Assembly (NCBI RefSeq): GCF_014195325.1
Contig: NZ_JACIBK010000001.1
Coordinates: 62,001 to 126,000 of the forward strand
Reading direction: 5' to 3'
Origin: Rhizobium sp. BK650
Lineage (GTDB): Bacteria > Pseudomonadota > Alphaproteobacteria > Rhizobiales > Rhizobiaceae
DNA: 64,000 nt
Each line of letters begins with the position of its first letter. Within the stretch, counting starts at the first letter, position 1. A program made the position numbers and the translations under genes. Below are positions 34,521 to 42,412 of this stretch, piece after piece. The notes beneath the pieces are model-generated. The model made no database searches. It saw only the letters and a program-made list of their open reading frames with translations, and was not told the origin of the DNA.

Positions 34521-34546
34521 GCTTTCGGCCCCTTCAGGCCGAAAGC
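34521..34546. other. Intercistronic hairpin, hydrolase to permease
   Basis: Perfect 10-bp stem GCTTTCGGCC / GGCCGAAAGC with a six-base loop in the 105-base gap between the GHL6-like gene and the DppB-like gene. No T run on the minus strand, so likely an mRNA-processing or stabilising element rather than a terminator. Confidence 0.55.
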
Positions 34547-34565
34547 GCTTCCTTGTCTCGACACC

Positions 34566-36683
34566 TCATTTCCAGGTGAGGTGCAGAACCTCCAGCCGTT
34601 CGATACCAGGTACCTCCACCTGTGCGCGGCCATCCTTGACGCTGAAGTTCGCGGCGCGGTCGGTAACAACAAGCCATGCCTTGGCTATCGATTTGCCCGG
34701 AGGAATTTCGACCGAAACCGTCTGGGCCGCCAGAGGGTAATTTTCGCGTATCGGCCCCTTCATCATCATCGGGTTGGTAAGGTTGAAGAGGCTGAGCGCA
34801 ATTCCCTCGGCGTTTTCGCGCAGTGCCATGTCGATGACGCCGGGGCCTTCCACGGTGACGCGCGGCGCCTTGCCGAGCGCCCAGCTGATAGCATTGGCAA
34901 TCAGCTTGCCATGATCAACGGCAAAGACTTCCCAGAAGATTTCGCCGATGTTCCAGGGGATGTAGACGGTGCGGCCGCCCTTGCCGGTTTCGCGGGCGAT
35001 GACGCCGGCGCCTTCCGGGGCCTTGCGCGGATAGACTTCTTCCATCGGAAGGTCCGGGAAATCGGGCACGTAGAGGAAGGGCGTCGTCGCATTGCCGATG
35101 GGGTCTGCGTGGATGAGACGCGTGCCGCCCATGATGCGTTCGGCACCATCATAGCCCTGATTGACAGGATGATCACCCGAGCGCGCCACATAGGTGTTCT
35201 TGACGATGCCGCGCGGGCCGGACACGAATTTGGCGCCTAGCACGCCAGAGAGGCCGAACTCACTGCGTTTCTTGCCGAATTCGTCGCGCAGCGAGGTTTC
35301 GTAGGAAGCGATGACGCTGCCGCCGCGCTCCACATAGGCGCGGATCGCCTCGTTCTGCGCATCCGAAAGGCAGGAGGCATTGGCAAGGATGATCACCTTG
35401 AAACGGTCGAGATTTTCCCTCGTCAGAACCTGATCCGAGAGAAGCTCAAAAGGCAGGCGGGCTTCGACGAGCGCATGATAGAAGCCGAGATCATGCTTCT
35501 CGGCGCTATGACGCTCTTCCGGCGCCCAGTGGCGGAGCGTCGTCGAGGGGTCGATGACGGCGATCTCGGCCGTCGGATGCATGCTCTCGAGAACCGGTTC
35601 GACAGCCGCCTGCAGCGCGAAAGCATCGGCGACCGGTTCGACCCAGCGCTTGTCGGGAACGACACCGTTGAATTTGGTGAACCAGGCATAGAGGCCGTGG
35701 GCCGTTCCGTCATTGATCCAGAGCTGCATTTCCTCGCCTGAGGTGACGGCATCCTTCCAGCGATATTCCTCTTCCGGGCCGATCGAGGTGATGAGCACGA
35801 CCGGGCGGTCGGGGAAGGTGGCGCGGATGCGTTTGCCGTTACGGCCGGCCGACCAGCCGAGTTCCAGGCCCTTGCGGCCCTGATGATCGACGACGAGGAA
35901 GGGGCAATGTTTGGCGATCACCGAGAGATCGAATTCCATGAGCGAGGCGCCGCCCATGTTCGGGATGAAGCTCGCATGCGGGCGGATCGCTTTGACCGCA
36001 TCATCCCATTGGGCGATCATGTCGGTCAGTACGCGGCGGCGCCATTGTACCCAGGCCTGCCAGGCCGGGTCGTCGGCATCCGGCTTCTTCGGCAGGGCGT
36101 GGCCGAACATATCCTTGAAGCGGCGGGCACTGTCTTCGCTGTAATCGACGCCATGGCCCTGCCAGCGATTGGCGAAGACCGCATCGATATCGTATTTGCG
36201 GACGATCTCCTTTACCACTTCCGGCATGAAGACGGTGTTGTAATCGCCACAGGCATTGGTGACCCAGACATCGGGATAGGCCCAGTGGCGGCGCGGTGTG
36301 CCATCGGCATTGATCATCACCCATTCGGGATGCGCCTTGGCGGCATCTTCGTGAATGGCGTGTGGATCGACGCGGGCCATGACATGCATGTCGAGCTTGC
36401 GGGCGGCATCGACGAGCCCGCCGAAAATATCCTTATCACCCAGATATTTGCTCACATAATGATAGGGAACTTCGCTCGGATAATAGGCGATATAGCCGCC
36501 AGCGCTCAGGCAGACCGCATTCGATTTCGTCCGCTTGAAGACGTCGATCCAGAAGGCCGGATCGTATTTTTCCGGGTCGTCCTCCACGAAGGTCAGCTGG
36601 GTCCAGCGCGTTGCGGTCTTGAACCAGTCCGGCGTGCGCAGCTTGTCGGTATTCTGTCTTCTGGCGTCGAGCATCGTCTTCAT
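34566..36683 (-). CDS. Putative glycoside hydrolase, GHL6-like with beta-galactosidase trimerisation domain
   Basis: 705 residues, no signal peptide. The N-terminal half looks like a TIM-barrel hydrolase of the 'hypothetical glycosyl hydrolase 6' kind ('AVCLSAGGYIAYYPSEVPYH', 'MHVMARVDPHAIHED', 'WVTNACGDYNTVF', 'ANRWQGHGVDYSEDSARRF'). The second half resembles the GH42 trimerisation/glutamine-amidotransferase-like domain ('VIILANASCLSDAQNEAIRA') plus a beta-rich tail. I could not identify the catalytic carboxylates by eye. It lies between the binding protein and the permeases, so it probably acts on the imported substrate inside the cell. Activity has to be regarded as unknown. Confidence 0.8.
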   Translation of the reverse strand: MKTMLDARRQNTDKLRTPDWFKTATRWTQLTFVEDDPEKYDPAFWIDVFKRTKSNAVCLSAGGYIAYYPSEVPYHYVSKYLGDKDIFGGLVDAARKLDMHVMARVDPHAIHEDAAKAHPEWVMINADGTPRRHWAYPDVWVTNACGDYNTVFMPEVVKEIVRKYDIDAVFANRWQGHGVDYSEDSARRFKDMFGHALPKKPDADDPAWQAWVQWRRRVLTDMIAQWDDAVKAIRPHASFIPNMGGASLMEFDLSVIAKHCPFLVVDHQGRKGLELGWSAGRNGKRIRATFPDRPVVLITSIGPEEEYRWKDAVTSGEEMQLWINDGTAHGLYAWFTKFNGVVPDKRWVEPVADAFALQAAVEPVLESMHPTAEIAVIDPSTTLRHWAPEERHSAEKHDLGFYHALVEARLPFELLSDQVLTRENLDRFKVIILANASCLSDAQNEAIRAYVERGGSVIASYETSLRDEFGKKRSEFGLSGVLGAKFVSGPRGIVKNTYVARSGDHPVNQGYDGAERIMGGTRLIHADPIGNATTPFLYVPDFPDLPMEEVYPRKAPEGAGVIARETGKGGRTVYIPWNIGEIFWEVFAVDHGKLIANAISWALGKAPRVTVEGPGVIDMALRENAEGIALSLFNLTNPMMMKGPIRENYPLAAQTVSVEIPPGKSIAKAWLVVTDRAANFSVKDGRAQVEVPGIERLEVLHLTWK

Positions 36684-36709
36684 CCAATCATTGGCAAAAG
36701 GAGGGCCGC

Positions 36710-36734
36710 GGCGCCGGCCAGCGGGACCGGCGCC
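36710..36734. other. Intercistronic hairpin after binding-protein gene
   Basis: Perfect 8-bp GGCGCCGG / CCGGCGCC stem, nine-base loop, in the 78-base gap between the binding-protein gene and the GHL6-like gene. On the minus strand it is followed by CCTTTTG, so partial termination is possible. Confidence 0.55.
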
Positions 36735-36761
36735 TGCAATGCATCAAGTTGTTTCAGGCCA

Positions 36762-38687
36762 TCAGACCTTGTAGAACTGCTCCGGCATGGTGGGAGCGGG
36801 TGTCGGCCAGCCGAAAGAGTTCGGCATGGTCTTGGTGATGTTCTTCATGTTGTTCTTGACGATGCCGTAGCCATCCGGCGGCAGGGAAATACCGAAGACA
36901 TAGAAGTTGTCGGCAGCCCCCTGCAGGATCTGTTTCATGATCTCCTGCTGCCCGGTTGGGTCGGAGGTCGATTTCAGCTTGTCGTAAAGCTCGAGTTGCT
37001 TCTTCGTTTCCTCCGGCGGCTCTTCCGCATTGGCATTGTTGCGGTCGAGATACCAGAGCTGCCAGGCCGGAGCATACATGGCGTTCGAATCCGTCGGCAC
37101 GTAGTAACGCGGGTCAAGCATGGCAGCGACGCCGCCATTGGCACCGAACTGATGGGCCGTCGCATCGAAATCGCGACCTTGACGGACGCGTGTTTCCCAG
37201 AGCGAGCGGTCCATGGTGCGCATCTGCGCATCGATGCCAACAGCCTGGAACATCGGAATGACCAGCTGGAATAGATCAAGGAAAACCGCGCGCGCCTGGT
37301 CGATTTCGAAGATCACCGTGAGGCGGCGACCCTTTTCGTCCAGGCGGAAGTTCTGATCGTCGCGCTTCGGGATCAGCGTGTCGAGCATGGCATTCGCTTT
37401 CTCGACATCATAGCTCGTGAACTGCGTGGCAAGCTGCTCATTGTATAGGGGATCGCCCTGCTTGATCGACGGCTGCGCAGGCGCGCCCTGGCCAACGAGA
37501 ACGGCATCGATCAGCGACTGGCGATCGAGCGCGATGGAGAGGGCCGCGCGGAAATCCTTGTTGCGGAAGAGCTTGCGCTTGGTCTCGTCATTGTGGTTCA
37601 GGTTGAAGATGAAATTCATCACGTTGGCTTCGGTAGACGTCAGCGTGTAGAAATCGTACTTGCCCTGCTCGCGCGCATCGTAGAGCACCGATTTGTTGTT
37701 CGGTGTGGCGATATACTGGTCCATCAGGTCGATTTCGCCCTGCATGACCTTCAGGAGCAGCACCTGGGGATCGGCGACCATCTGGTAGACAATGCGGTCC
37801 ATATAGGGGAGCTGGTTACCCTCCGTATCGACCTTCCAGTAGAAAGGGTTGCGTTCGGCAATAGCGCGTTCGGTATTCTCGCCGGGCGCGGTCGTGAACA
37901 TCCAGGCGTGCAGGCAGGGCTTCTTCGAAGAATTCAGGAAGAAGGCGTTGTCGTCCTGGAAACCGGAGGCGGACTGGAAGGCGGCGATCCAGCTTTCGAA
38001 ACCGCGCTCCTTGGCAAGCTCATCGGCCTTCGGATTATAATCGATATGGAACTGCTCGAGGTAATGTTTGGGGCAACGGGTCGTGTGGTCGTTATTCGCC
38101 CAAGCAACCTGCAACGGGAACATACCGTTAGGTTTTGCGAAGATAACTTTAAACGTCTGTTCATCGACGATTTCGAGCTTCGCCGGCTTGCCTGCCGTCT
38201 TCCAATGGCCCTGGCCGTTCACGGCGACGCGTTTGTCGGTCAGGATCGTGTCGTACCAGAATTTCACGTCGGCGGTGGTATAGGGCTGGCCGTCCGACCA
38301 CTTCATGCCCTTGCGCAGGCGGATGGTGTATTCGGTGGAATCTGCATTGCCATCGAAGGCTTCGGCCACGTTCAGCGTCACGCCAGACCAGTCAGGCGTA
38401 TAGCGCAGCAGCGGCTCATAAGCTTGATAGCGGAACAGCATCGACAGCGAACCGCCGCCGACGAGCGCCATGTTCCAGTCGCCGCCATATTTGCCGACGC
38501 CTTCGACGGGCTTGATGACAAGCGGATTTTCCGGCAGTCGGTCCTTCAGGGCCGGCAGCGCGCCGCTTGAAACTTTCTCCTTCAGTATATCCGCTTCCCT
38601 AAAGTCGGCGGCGAAAACCGGCAAGGCCGGCAGGATCAGAACGGCCGAAGTCCCGGCCAGAAACGCACGACGTTTCAGCTTGATCAT
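36762..38687 (-). CDS. ABC transporter solute-binding protein, family 5, long form
   Basis: 641 residues, larger than peptide-binding DppA (about 530). N-terminal signal with twin-arginine-like pattern 'KLKRRAFLAGTSAVLILPAL', cleavage near VFAAD. Family-5 motifs 'YTIRLRKGMKWSDGQPYTTA' and 'RNKDFRAALSIALDR' are present. Binding proteins of this length and type include sugar binders such as AgpA of Sinorhizobium meliloti. ATG 38687 has GGAGGAG upstream. First gene of the operon, divergent from a LacI regulator. Confidence 0.92.
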   Translation of the reverse strand: MIKLKRRAFLAGTSAVLILPALPVFAADFREADILKEKVSSGALPALKDRLPENPLVIKPVEGVGKYGGDWNMALVGGGSLSMLFRYQAYEPLLRYTPDWSGVTLNVAEAFDGNADSTEYTIRLRKGMKWSDGQPYTTADVKFWYDTILTDKRVAVNGQGHWKTAGKPAKLEIVDEQTFKVIFAKPNGMFPLQVAWANNDHTTRCPKHYLEQFHIDYNPKADELAKERGFESWIAAFQSASGFQDDNAFFLNSSKKPCLHAWMFTTAPGENTERAIAERNPFYWKVDTEGNQLPYMDRIVYQMVADPQVLLLKVMQGEIDLMDQYIATPNNKSVLYDAREQGKYDFYTLTSTEANVMNFIFNLNHNDETKRKLFRNKDFRAALSIALDRQSLIDAVLVGQGAPAQPSIKQGDPLYNEQLATQFTSYDVEKANAMLDTLIPKRDDQNFRLDEKGRRLTVIFEIDQARAVFLDLFQLVIPMFQAVGIDAQMRTMDRSLWETRVRQGRDFDATAHQFGANGGVAAMLDPRYYVPTDSNAMYAPAWQLWYLDRNNANAEEPPEETKKQLELYDKLKSTSDPTGQQEIMKQILQGAADNFYVFGISLPPDGYGIVKNNMKNITKTMPNSFGWPTPAPTMPEQFYKV

Positions 38688-38776
38688 AGGGTTCTCCTCC
38701 AAAAATCCTCAACCCTTATCGTTATTTTTGCTCTCGGGCTTGGATAACAGAGAGAATACATTTGGATATTGTTAGG

Positions 38777-38786
38777 TAAAGCGTTA
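38777..38786. promoter_or_regulatory. Candidate LacI operator in divergent promoter region
   Basis: The 177-base region 38688-38864 between the binding-protein gene and the LacI gene is AT-rich. It holds TAAAGCGTTA, an imperfect dyad with TAA/TTA arms, as the best LacI-like site I can find. The evidence is weak; promoters for both operons must lie here. Confidence 0.25.
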
Positions 38787-38864
38787 TGTTTTGTTAGTGC
38801 AAGAATTTGCAATTTTGGCAGAGAGCGTGTAGCGAAGCGTTCCGAGTGAATATCGAGGTGGAAA

Positions 38865-39920
38865 GTGGGAAGCAGAGGGCGGGTTACCTTACACACGATC
38901 GCGCGGGAGGTCGGTCTCTCAAAATATGCCGTGTCGCGCTCGCTTGCCGGCAAGAGCGGCGTCAGTGAGGAAACACGCACGCTGATCCGAGCGACGGCAG
39001 AGCGGCTGGGTTACACGCGTCCTGCGGGCCAATCCCAGACGAACGATATCGCTGTCGTTTTCCACGATCTCGATGCCGTCAACAGCGAACTCTACATGCA
39101 GATCCAGAATGGCGTGCAGCGTGAGGCACACAGGCTGAGCATGGCGCTCCGCATCCGTTGGACACATAGCGCCGATCAGCTTGAGGAATTGGCCCGTTCC
39201 TGCGCCGGACTGCTGCTTGTCGGCCCGCATGACCGGGAGGCAATCGCCGCAGCAACGGCAATCGGGGTGCCGATCGTGCGCTTCGGCTGGGTTGATCCGC
39301 TGGAACAGGCTGACCAGATCACCGGCACGGACCATGAGGCAGGTCAGGCTGTGCTTCACTATCTGATCGGTCTTGGTCACCGGTCGATCTGCTATGTCAA
39401 CGGCACGCCGGGTTTCCGGGGTCGGCGCGAGCGCTTCTATGGGGCACGGGAGATTGCCGAACGCTGCGAGGATGTTTCGCTGCATGTGTTGCGGTTCGAC
39501 GAGCAGGTCGGCTTCGGTGAAGCCTTCCGCGACCTTAAGGCAAAGGGCATTCACCCGACGGCCTTCTTCTGTGCCCATGATGGACTGGCGCTGACGGTGG
39601 TTTCCGAACTGCTGGGCCAGGGCTACCGCATTCCCGATGACGTCTCGGTCGTCGGCTTCGGCGATTTCTCGCCGGCCACACAGATTTCGCCGCCATTGAC
39701 GACGGTGAAAATGGAAGGACAGGAGGGTGGAGCTGTTGGTCTCCGGCTGCTTCTCGAGCGGATCGAAAATCCGCGCCTGCCCGGGATGCCGGCCCGCCGG
39801 GTCATGATCGCTTCGCGGATCGTCGAGCGCCGTTCAGCCGGTCCGTGCAAGGTCGCGGCAGCCACCGATCCAGCAAAGCAGCAATCGGAAATCGCTCAGA
39901 ACAACGCGCTCGTTAAGTGA
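38865..39920 (+). CDS. LacI-family transcriptional regulator
   Basis: 351 residues from GTG 38865 with GAGGTGG upstream. Helix-turn-helix 'TLHTIAREVGLSKYAVSRSL', hinge 'RLGYTRPAG', then a sugar-binding-protein-like sensor domain ('VPIVRFGWVDP', 'FFCAHDGLALTVV', 'VSVVGFGDF'). Divergent from the twelve-kilobase uptake and hydrolase operon, which it most likely controls. The sensor fold suggests a mono- or oligosaccharide inducer. The last 25 residues are Ala/Gln rich and probably disordered. Confidence 0.93.
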   Translation: MGSRGRVTLHTIAREVGLSKYAVSRSLAGKSGVSEETRTLIRATAERLGYTRPAGQSQTNDIAVVFHDLDAVNSELYMQIQNGVQREAHRLSMALRIRWTHSADQLEELARSCAGLLLVGPHDREAIAAATAIGVPIVRFGWVDPLEQADQITGTDHEAGQAVLHYLIGLGHRSICYVNGTPGFRGRRERFYGAREIAERCEDVSLHVLRFDEQVGFGEAFRDLKAKGIHPTAFFCAHDGLALTVVSELLGQGYRIPDDVSVVGFGDFSPATQISPPLTTVKMEGQEGGAVGLRLLLERIENPRLPGMPARRVMIASRIVERRSAGPCKVAAATDPAKQQSEIAQNNALVK

Positions 39921-39958
39921 TGGCGGCCAAGCTGCCGGTTGGCGGCAGAAGCTGAGTG

Positions 39959-40726
39959 TCAGCCCAAAGTCGCAATAGCCGCCTTTACCGCATCGACATC
40001 CGTCGTCGTCGGCTTGTATTCCAGGCCGACAGCGCCGGTATAGCCATTGGCGAAGATCCAGTTGAGGCGGTGAGCGAGATCGATCGTGCCGGTACCAGGT
40101 TCGTTGCGGCCGGGGTGATCGGCCACATGGACGTGAAACACGCGGTCCATGCGGCCAGCCAGAACATCTTCCGTGCGTTCGTCCATGACGGCGGAATGAT
40201 AGATATCATAGACGATGCCGATTTCGGGACGTGCGACATCATCGACGATATGAAGACCCTCGCGGGTGGAATCGAGGAAATAACCGATATGGTCGATACG
40301 GACGTTGAGCGGCTCGACTCCGAGGCGCACGCCGCTGCCGTCAAGAATATCGGCGCCGGCGCGCAGAATTTCCGTCAGCGCCTTGCGTTGTTCGTCCCGC
40401 GCGAAGCCCGCGAGGTCATCGCCCGCCTGTGCGATCAGCACCGGTGCGCCGAGGCGCTTTGCTACGGCGACAGAATCGGCAAGACCCTTCAGCCATATCT
40501 CGCGATTTGAGGCATTGGTAAGAGCGATCATCGGCTCTGCCACGAGGCTCGTTACCTTGAGACCCGTTTCATTCACTGCGGCTTCGATCGCGCCGAGGTC
40601 CTTGTCGCTCCACCGCCAGAACTCGATGGCCTCCAGGCCCGCGGCATGGGCACGGCGGATCCGGTCCGCGAAGGTATCGCCTTCCTCGGCAAACAGCCAT
40701 TCGATGCAAGCTGAATAAAGTCGCAT
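39959..40726 (-). CDS. Sugar phosphate isomerase/epimerase-like protein, Hyi paralogue
   Basis: 255 residues, xylose-isomerase-like TIM barrel. 'LGVEPLNVRIDHIGYFLDST', 'IVYDIYHSAVMDERT' and 'HVADHPGRNEPGTGTIDLAH' parallel the hydroxypyruvate isomerase encoded at 29766-30545, but the protein lacks that one's extended C-terminus. ATG 40726 is preceded by GGAGGGG; the longer frame overlaps the SDR gene on the other strand. Convergent with the LacI gene. The substrate could be hydroxypyruvate or another 2-keto acid or sugar. Confidence 0.85.
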   Translation of the reverse strand: MRLYSACIEWLFAEEGDTFADRIRRAHAAGLEAIEFWRWSDKDLGAIEAAVNETGLKVTSLVAEPMIALTNASNREIWLKGLADSVAVAKRLGAPVLIAQAGDDLAGFARDEQRKALTEILRAGADILDGSGVRLGVEPLNVRIDHIGYFLDSTREGLHIVDDVARPEIGIVYDIYHSAVMDERTEDVLAGRMDRVFHVHVADHPGRNEPGTGTIDLAHRLNWIFANGYTGAVGLEYKPTTTDVDAVKAAIATLG

Positions 40727-40889
40727 GAAGACCCCTCCACTATCGCTGCAGGCATGCGACGGATCCCGGCCTGCGGCAAGAGGGATCGGCTCCCTGTGCT
40801 GATGATTTTTCGCCACGGCTTGACGGGCAGAGCTAATGCCGGAAGAGTTGGCGAATTGGCCGGACCGCCGGCCTGATTGGGAGGATTTC

Positions 40890-41678
40890 ATGGATCTCGG
40901 ATTGAAGGGTAAGACCGCCGTCATCACCGGCGGCTCGGTCGGCATCGGGCTTGCGATCGCCGAAGGGCTGGCAGCAGAAGGGGCCAACCTTATTTTGTCT
41001 GCGCGCGGACGCGAGCGACTGGATACGGAGGCGGTGCGCATCGCCGAAAAATACGGCGTCAGCGCTATTGCGGTCGAAAGCGATGTTGCGACCGTCGAAG
41101 GTACGGAGGCAATCATTGCTGCAGCTGCCGAGCGCGGCGGCGCGGACATTCTGATCAACAATGCCGGCACCGGGTCCAACGAGACGGTTATGGAAGCGCC
41201 CGATGAAAAATGGCAGGCCTATTTCGATCTGCATGTGATGGCAGCCGTGCGTCTTGCCCGTGGGATCGCCCCACAGATGAAGAGGCGCGGCGGCGGCGTG
41301 ATCCTTCACAACGCCTCCATCTGCGCTGTGCAGCCGCTCTGGTACGAGCCGATCTACAACGTCACCAAGGCTGCGTTGATGATGTTTTCCAAGACGCTCT
41401 CGACGGAACTCGTGAAGGACAAGATTCGCGTCAACTGCGTCAATGCCGGCCTCATCCTAACGCCCGACTGGATCAAGACCGCCAAACAGCTGACGGCCGA
41501 GACCGGCGGTGACTGGGAGGGATACTTGCAGAGCGTGGCGGATGAGCATGCCTCTTCCAAGCGTTTCGGCACGCCGGAGGAGCTCGCAAATTTCTTCGTC
41601 TTCCTCTGCTCCGACCGCGCGAGTTACAGCATCGGCTCTACCTATTTCGTCGATGGCGGCATGCTGAAGACGGTATAG
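40890..41678 (+). CDS. SDR-family oxidoreductase
   Basis: 262 residues, classical short-chain dehydrogenase. Cofactor motif 'TGGSVGIGLAIAEGL', 'NNAGTG', catalytic Ser in 'HNASICAV', YxxxK as 'YNVTK', C-terminal 'IGSTYFVDGGM'. ATG 40890 has GGGAGGA upstream; the frame extends 18 codons further without support. Divergent from the isomerase paralogue (163-base gap with no recognised site), so the two may act on the same sugar or hydroxy acid. Confidence 0.92.
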   Translation: MDLGLKGKTAVITGGSVGIGLAIAEGLAAEGANLILSARGRERLDTEAVRIAEKYGVSAIAVESDVATVEGTEAIIAAAAERGGADILINNAGTGSNETVMEAPDEKWQAYFDLHVMAAVRLARGIAPQMKRRGGGVILHNASICAVQPLWYEPIYNVTKAALMMFSKTLSTELVKDKIRVNCVNAGLILTPDWIKTAKQLTAETGGDWEGYLQSVADEHASSKRFGTPEELANFFVFLCSDRASYSIGSTYFVDGGMLKTV

Positions 41679-41785
41679 CTCGTGTTTCCGGTTTCGCTTA
41701 GGCGTGTCCCGGCGGGACCGGCTCATCAATCTTGGCAGGTACTAGGAGACTTGAAGGCGCGGTTTTACGGCAACATTGATAGTCG

Positions 41786-41811
41786 AAATAACCTATAAAA
41801 ACGAGTTATTT
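41786..41811. promoter_or_regulatory. AAATAAC / GTTATTT inverted repeat before the Rrf2 gene
   Basis: Perfect 7-base inverted repeat with a 12-base spacer in an AT-rich stretch, 78 bases before the Rrf2 start. A candidate autoregulatory operator. The gap 41679-41888 also contains GTCCCG-G-CGGGAC (near 41706-41718), a possible weak terminator for the SDR gene. Confidence 0.45.
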
Positions 41812-41888
41812 TATTGTCTCTTCATGGTTTTGACTCTATTTCCCTGTTATTACGCAAGCATAATGCCGCAAAGTGCAGGGCGACCGAG

Positions 41889-42350
41889 ATGTTGACGAAA
41901 AAAGGAAAATACGGATTGAAGGCGCTGGTTGATCTGGCGCGGCTGGCGCCGGGCGAAACCGCTTTCATCAACGATATCGCTTCGCGCAACAACATCCCGA
42001 AGAAGTTCCTCGACACGATCCTGCTCGAACTGCGCAATGTCGGCATCCTGCGGTCGAAGAAGGGGCCGGGGGGCGGTTATTCCCTTTCGCGGCCCGCATC
42101 GGAAATCCGCATCGGCCATGTCATCCGCACGCTGGACGGGCCTCTCGCGCCAATCCGCTGTGCCAGCCGCACGGCTTACGAGGCCTGCGACGACTGCGCC
42201 GATCCTGAGACCTGTCAGGTGCGGCGCTCGATGACCGAAGTCCGGGACGCGATCGCCGCCATTCTCGACAATATGACGCTCGAACAATTCGTTGCAGGCG
42301 GCGGCATCGAAACCATCGAGGAAAAGCTCCCGGTTTCGGCAGCAAGCTGA
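41889..42350 (+). CDS. Rrf2-family transcriptional regulator with four cysteines
   Basis: 153 residues. Winged helix typical of Rrf2 proteins ('MLTKKGKYGLKALVDLARLA', 'NNIPKKFLDTILLELRNVGI', 'LRSKKGPGGGYSLSRP'). Cysteines at 91, 100, 103 and 109 occupy the region where IscR, NsrR and RirA bind an Fe-S cluster (IscR uses 92, 98, 104), so an iron-sulfur, redox or iron sensor is plausible, though the spacing differs. It is convergent with an SfnB-like monooxygenase gene 62 bases away. Confidence 0.92.
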   Translation: MLTKKGKYGLKALVDLARLAPGETAFINDIASRNNIPKKFLDTILLELRNVGILRSKKGPGGGYSLSRPASEIRIGHVIRTLDGPLAPIRCASRTAYEACDDCADPETCQVRRSMTEVRDAIAAILDNMTLEQFVAGGGIETIEEKLPVSAAS

Positions 42351-42412
42351 TCGCTTCTTCGCTTTCACGCACTTCGGACGCAGAGAATCGCGGCGCGCTT
42401 TACTGAAATATT

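Noticed and set aside
33792..35240. 482-codon plus-strand frame opposite permease and hydrolase genes
   Set aside because: Shadow frame covering two real genes and an intercistronic hairpin; Asp/Arg/Ala-rich translation typical of antisense high-GC DNA.
35883..37274. 463-codon plus-strand frame opposite the GHL6-like and binding-protein genes
   Set aside because: It runs across two well-supported minus-strand genes and their gap; no motif and no ribosome-binding site.
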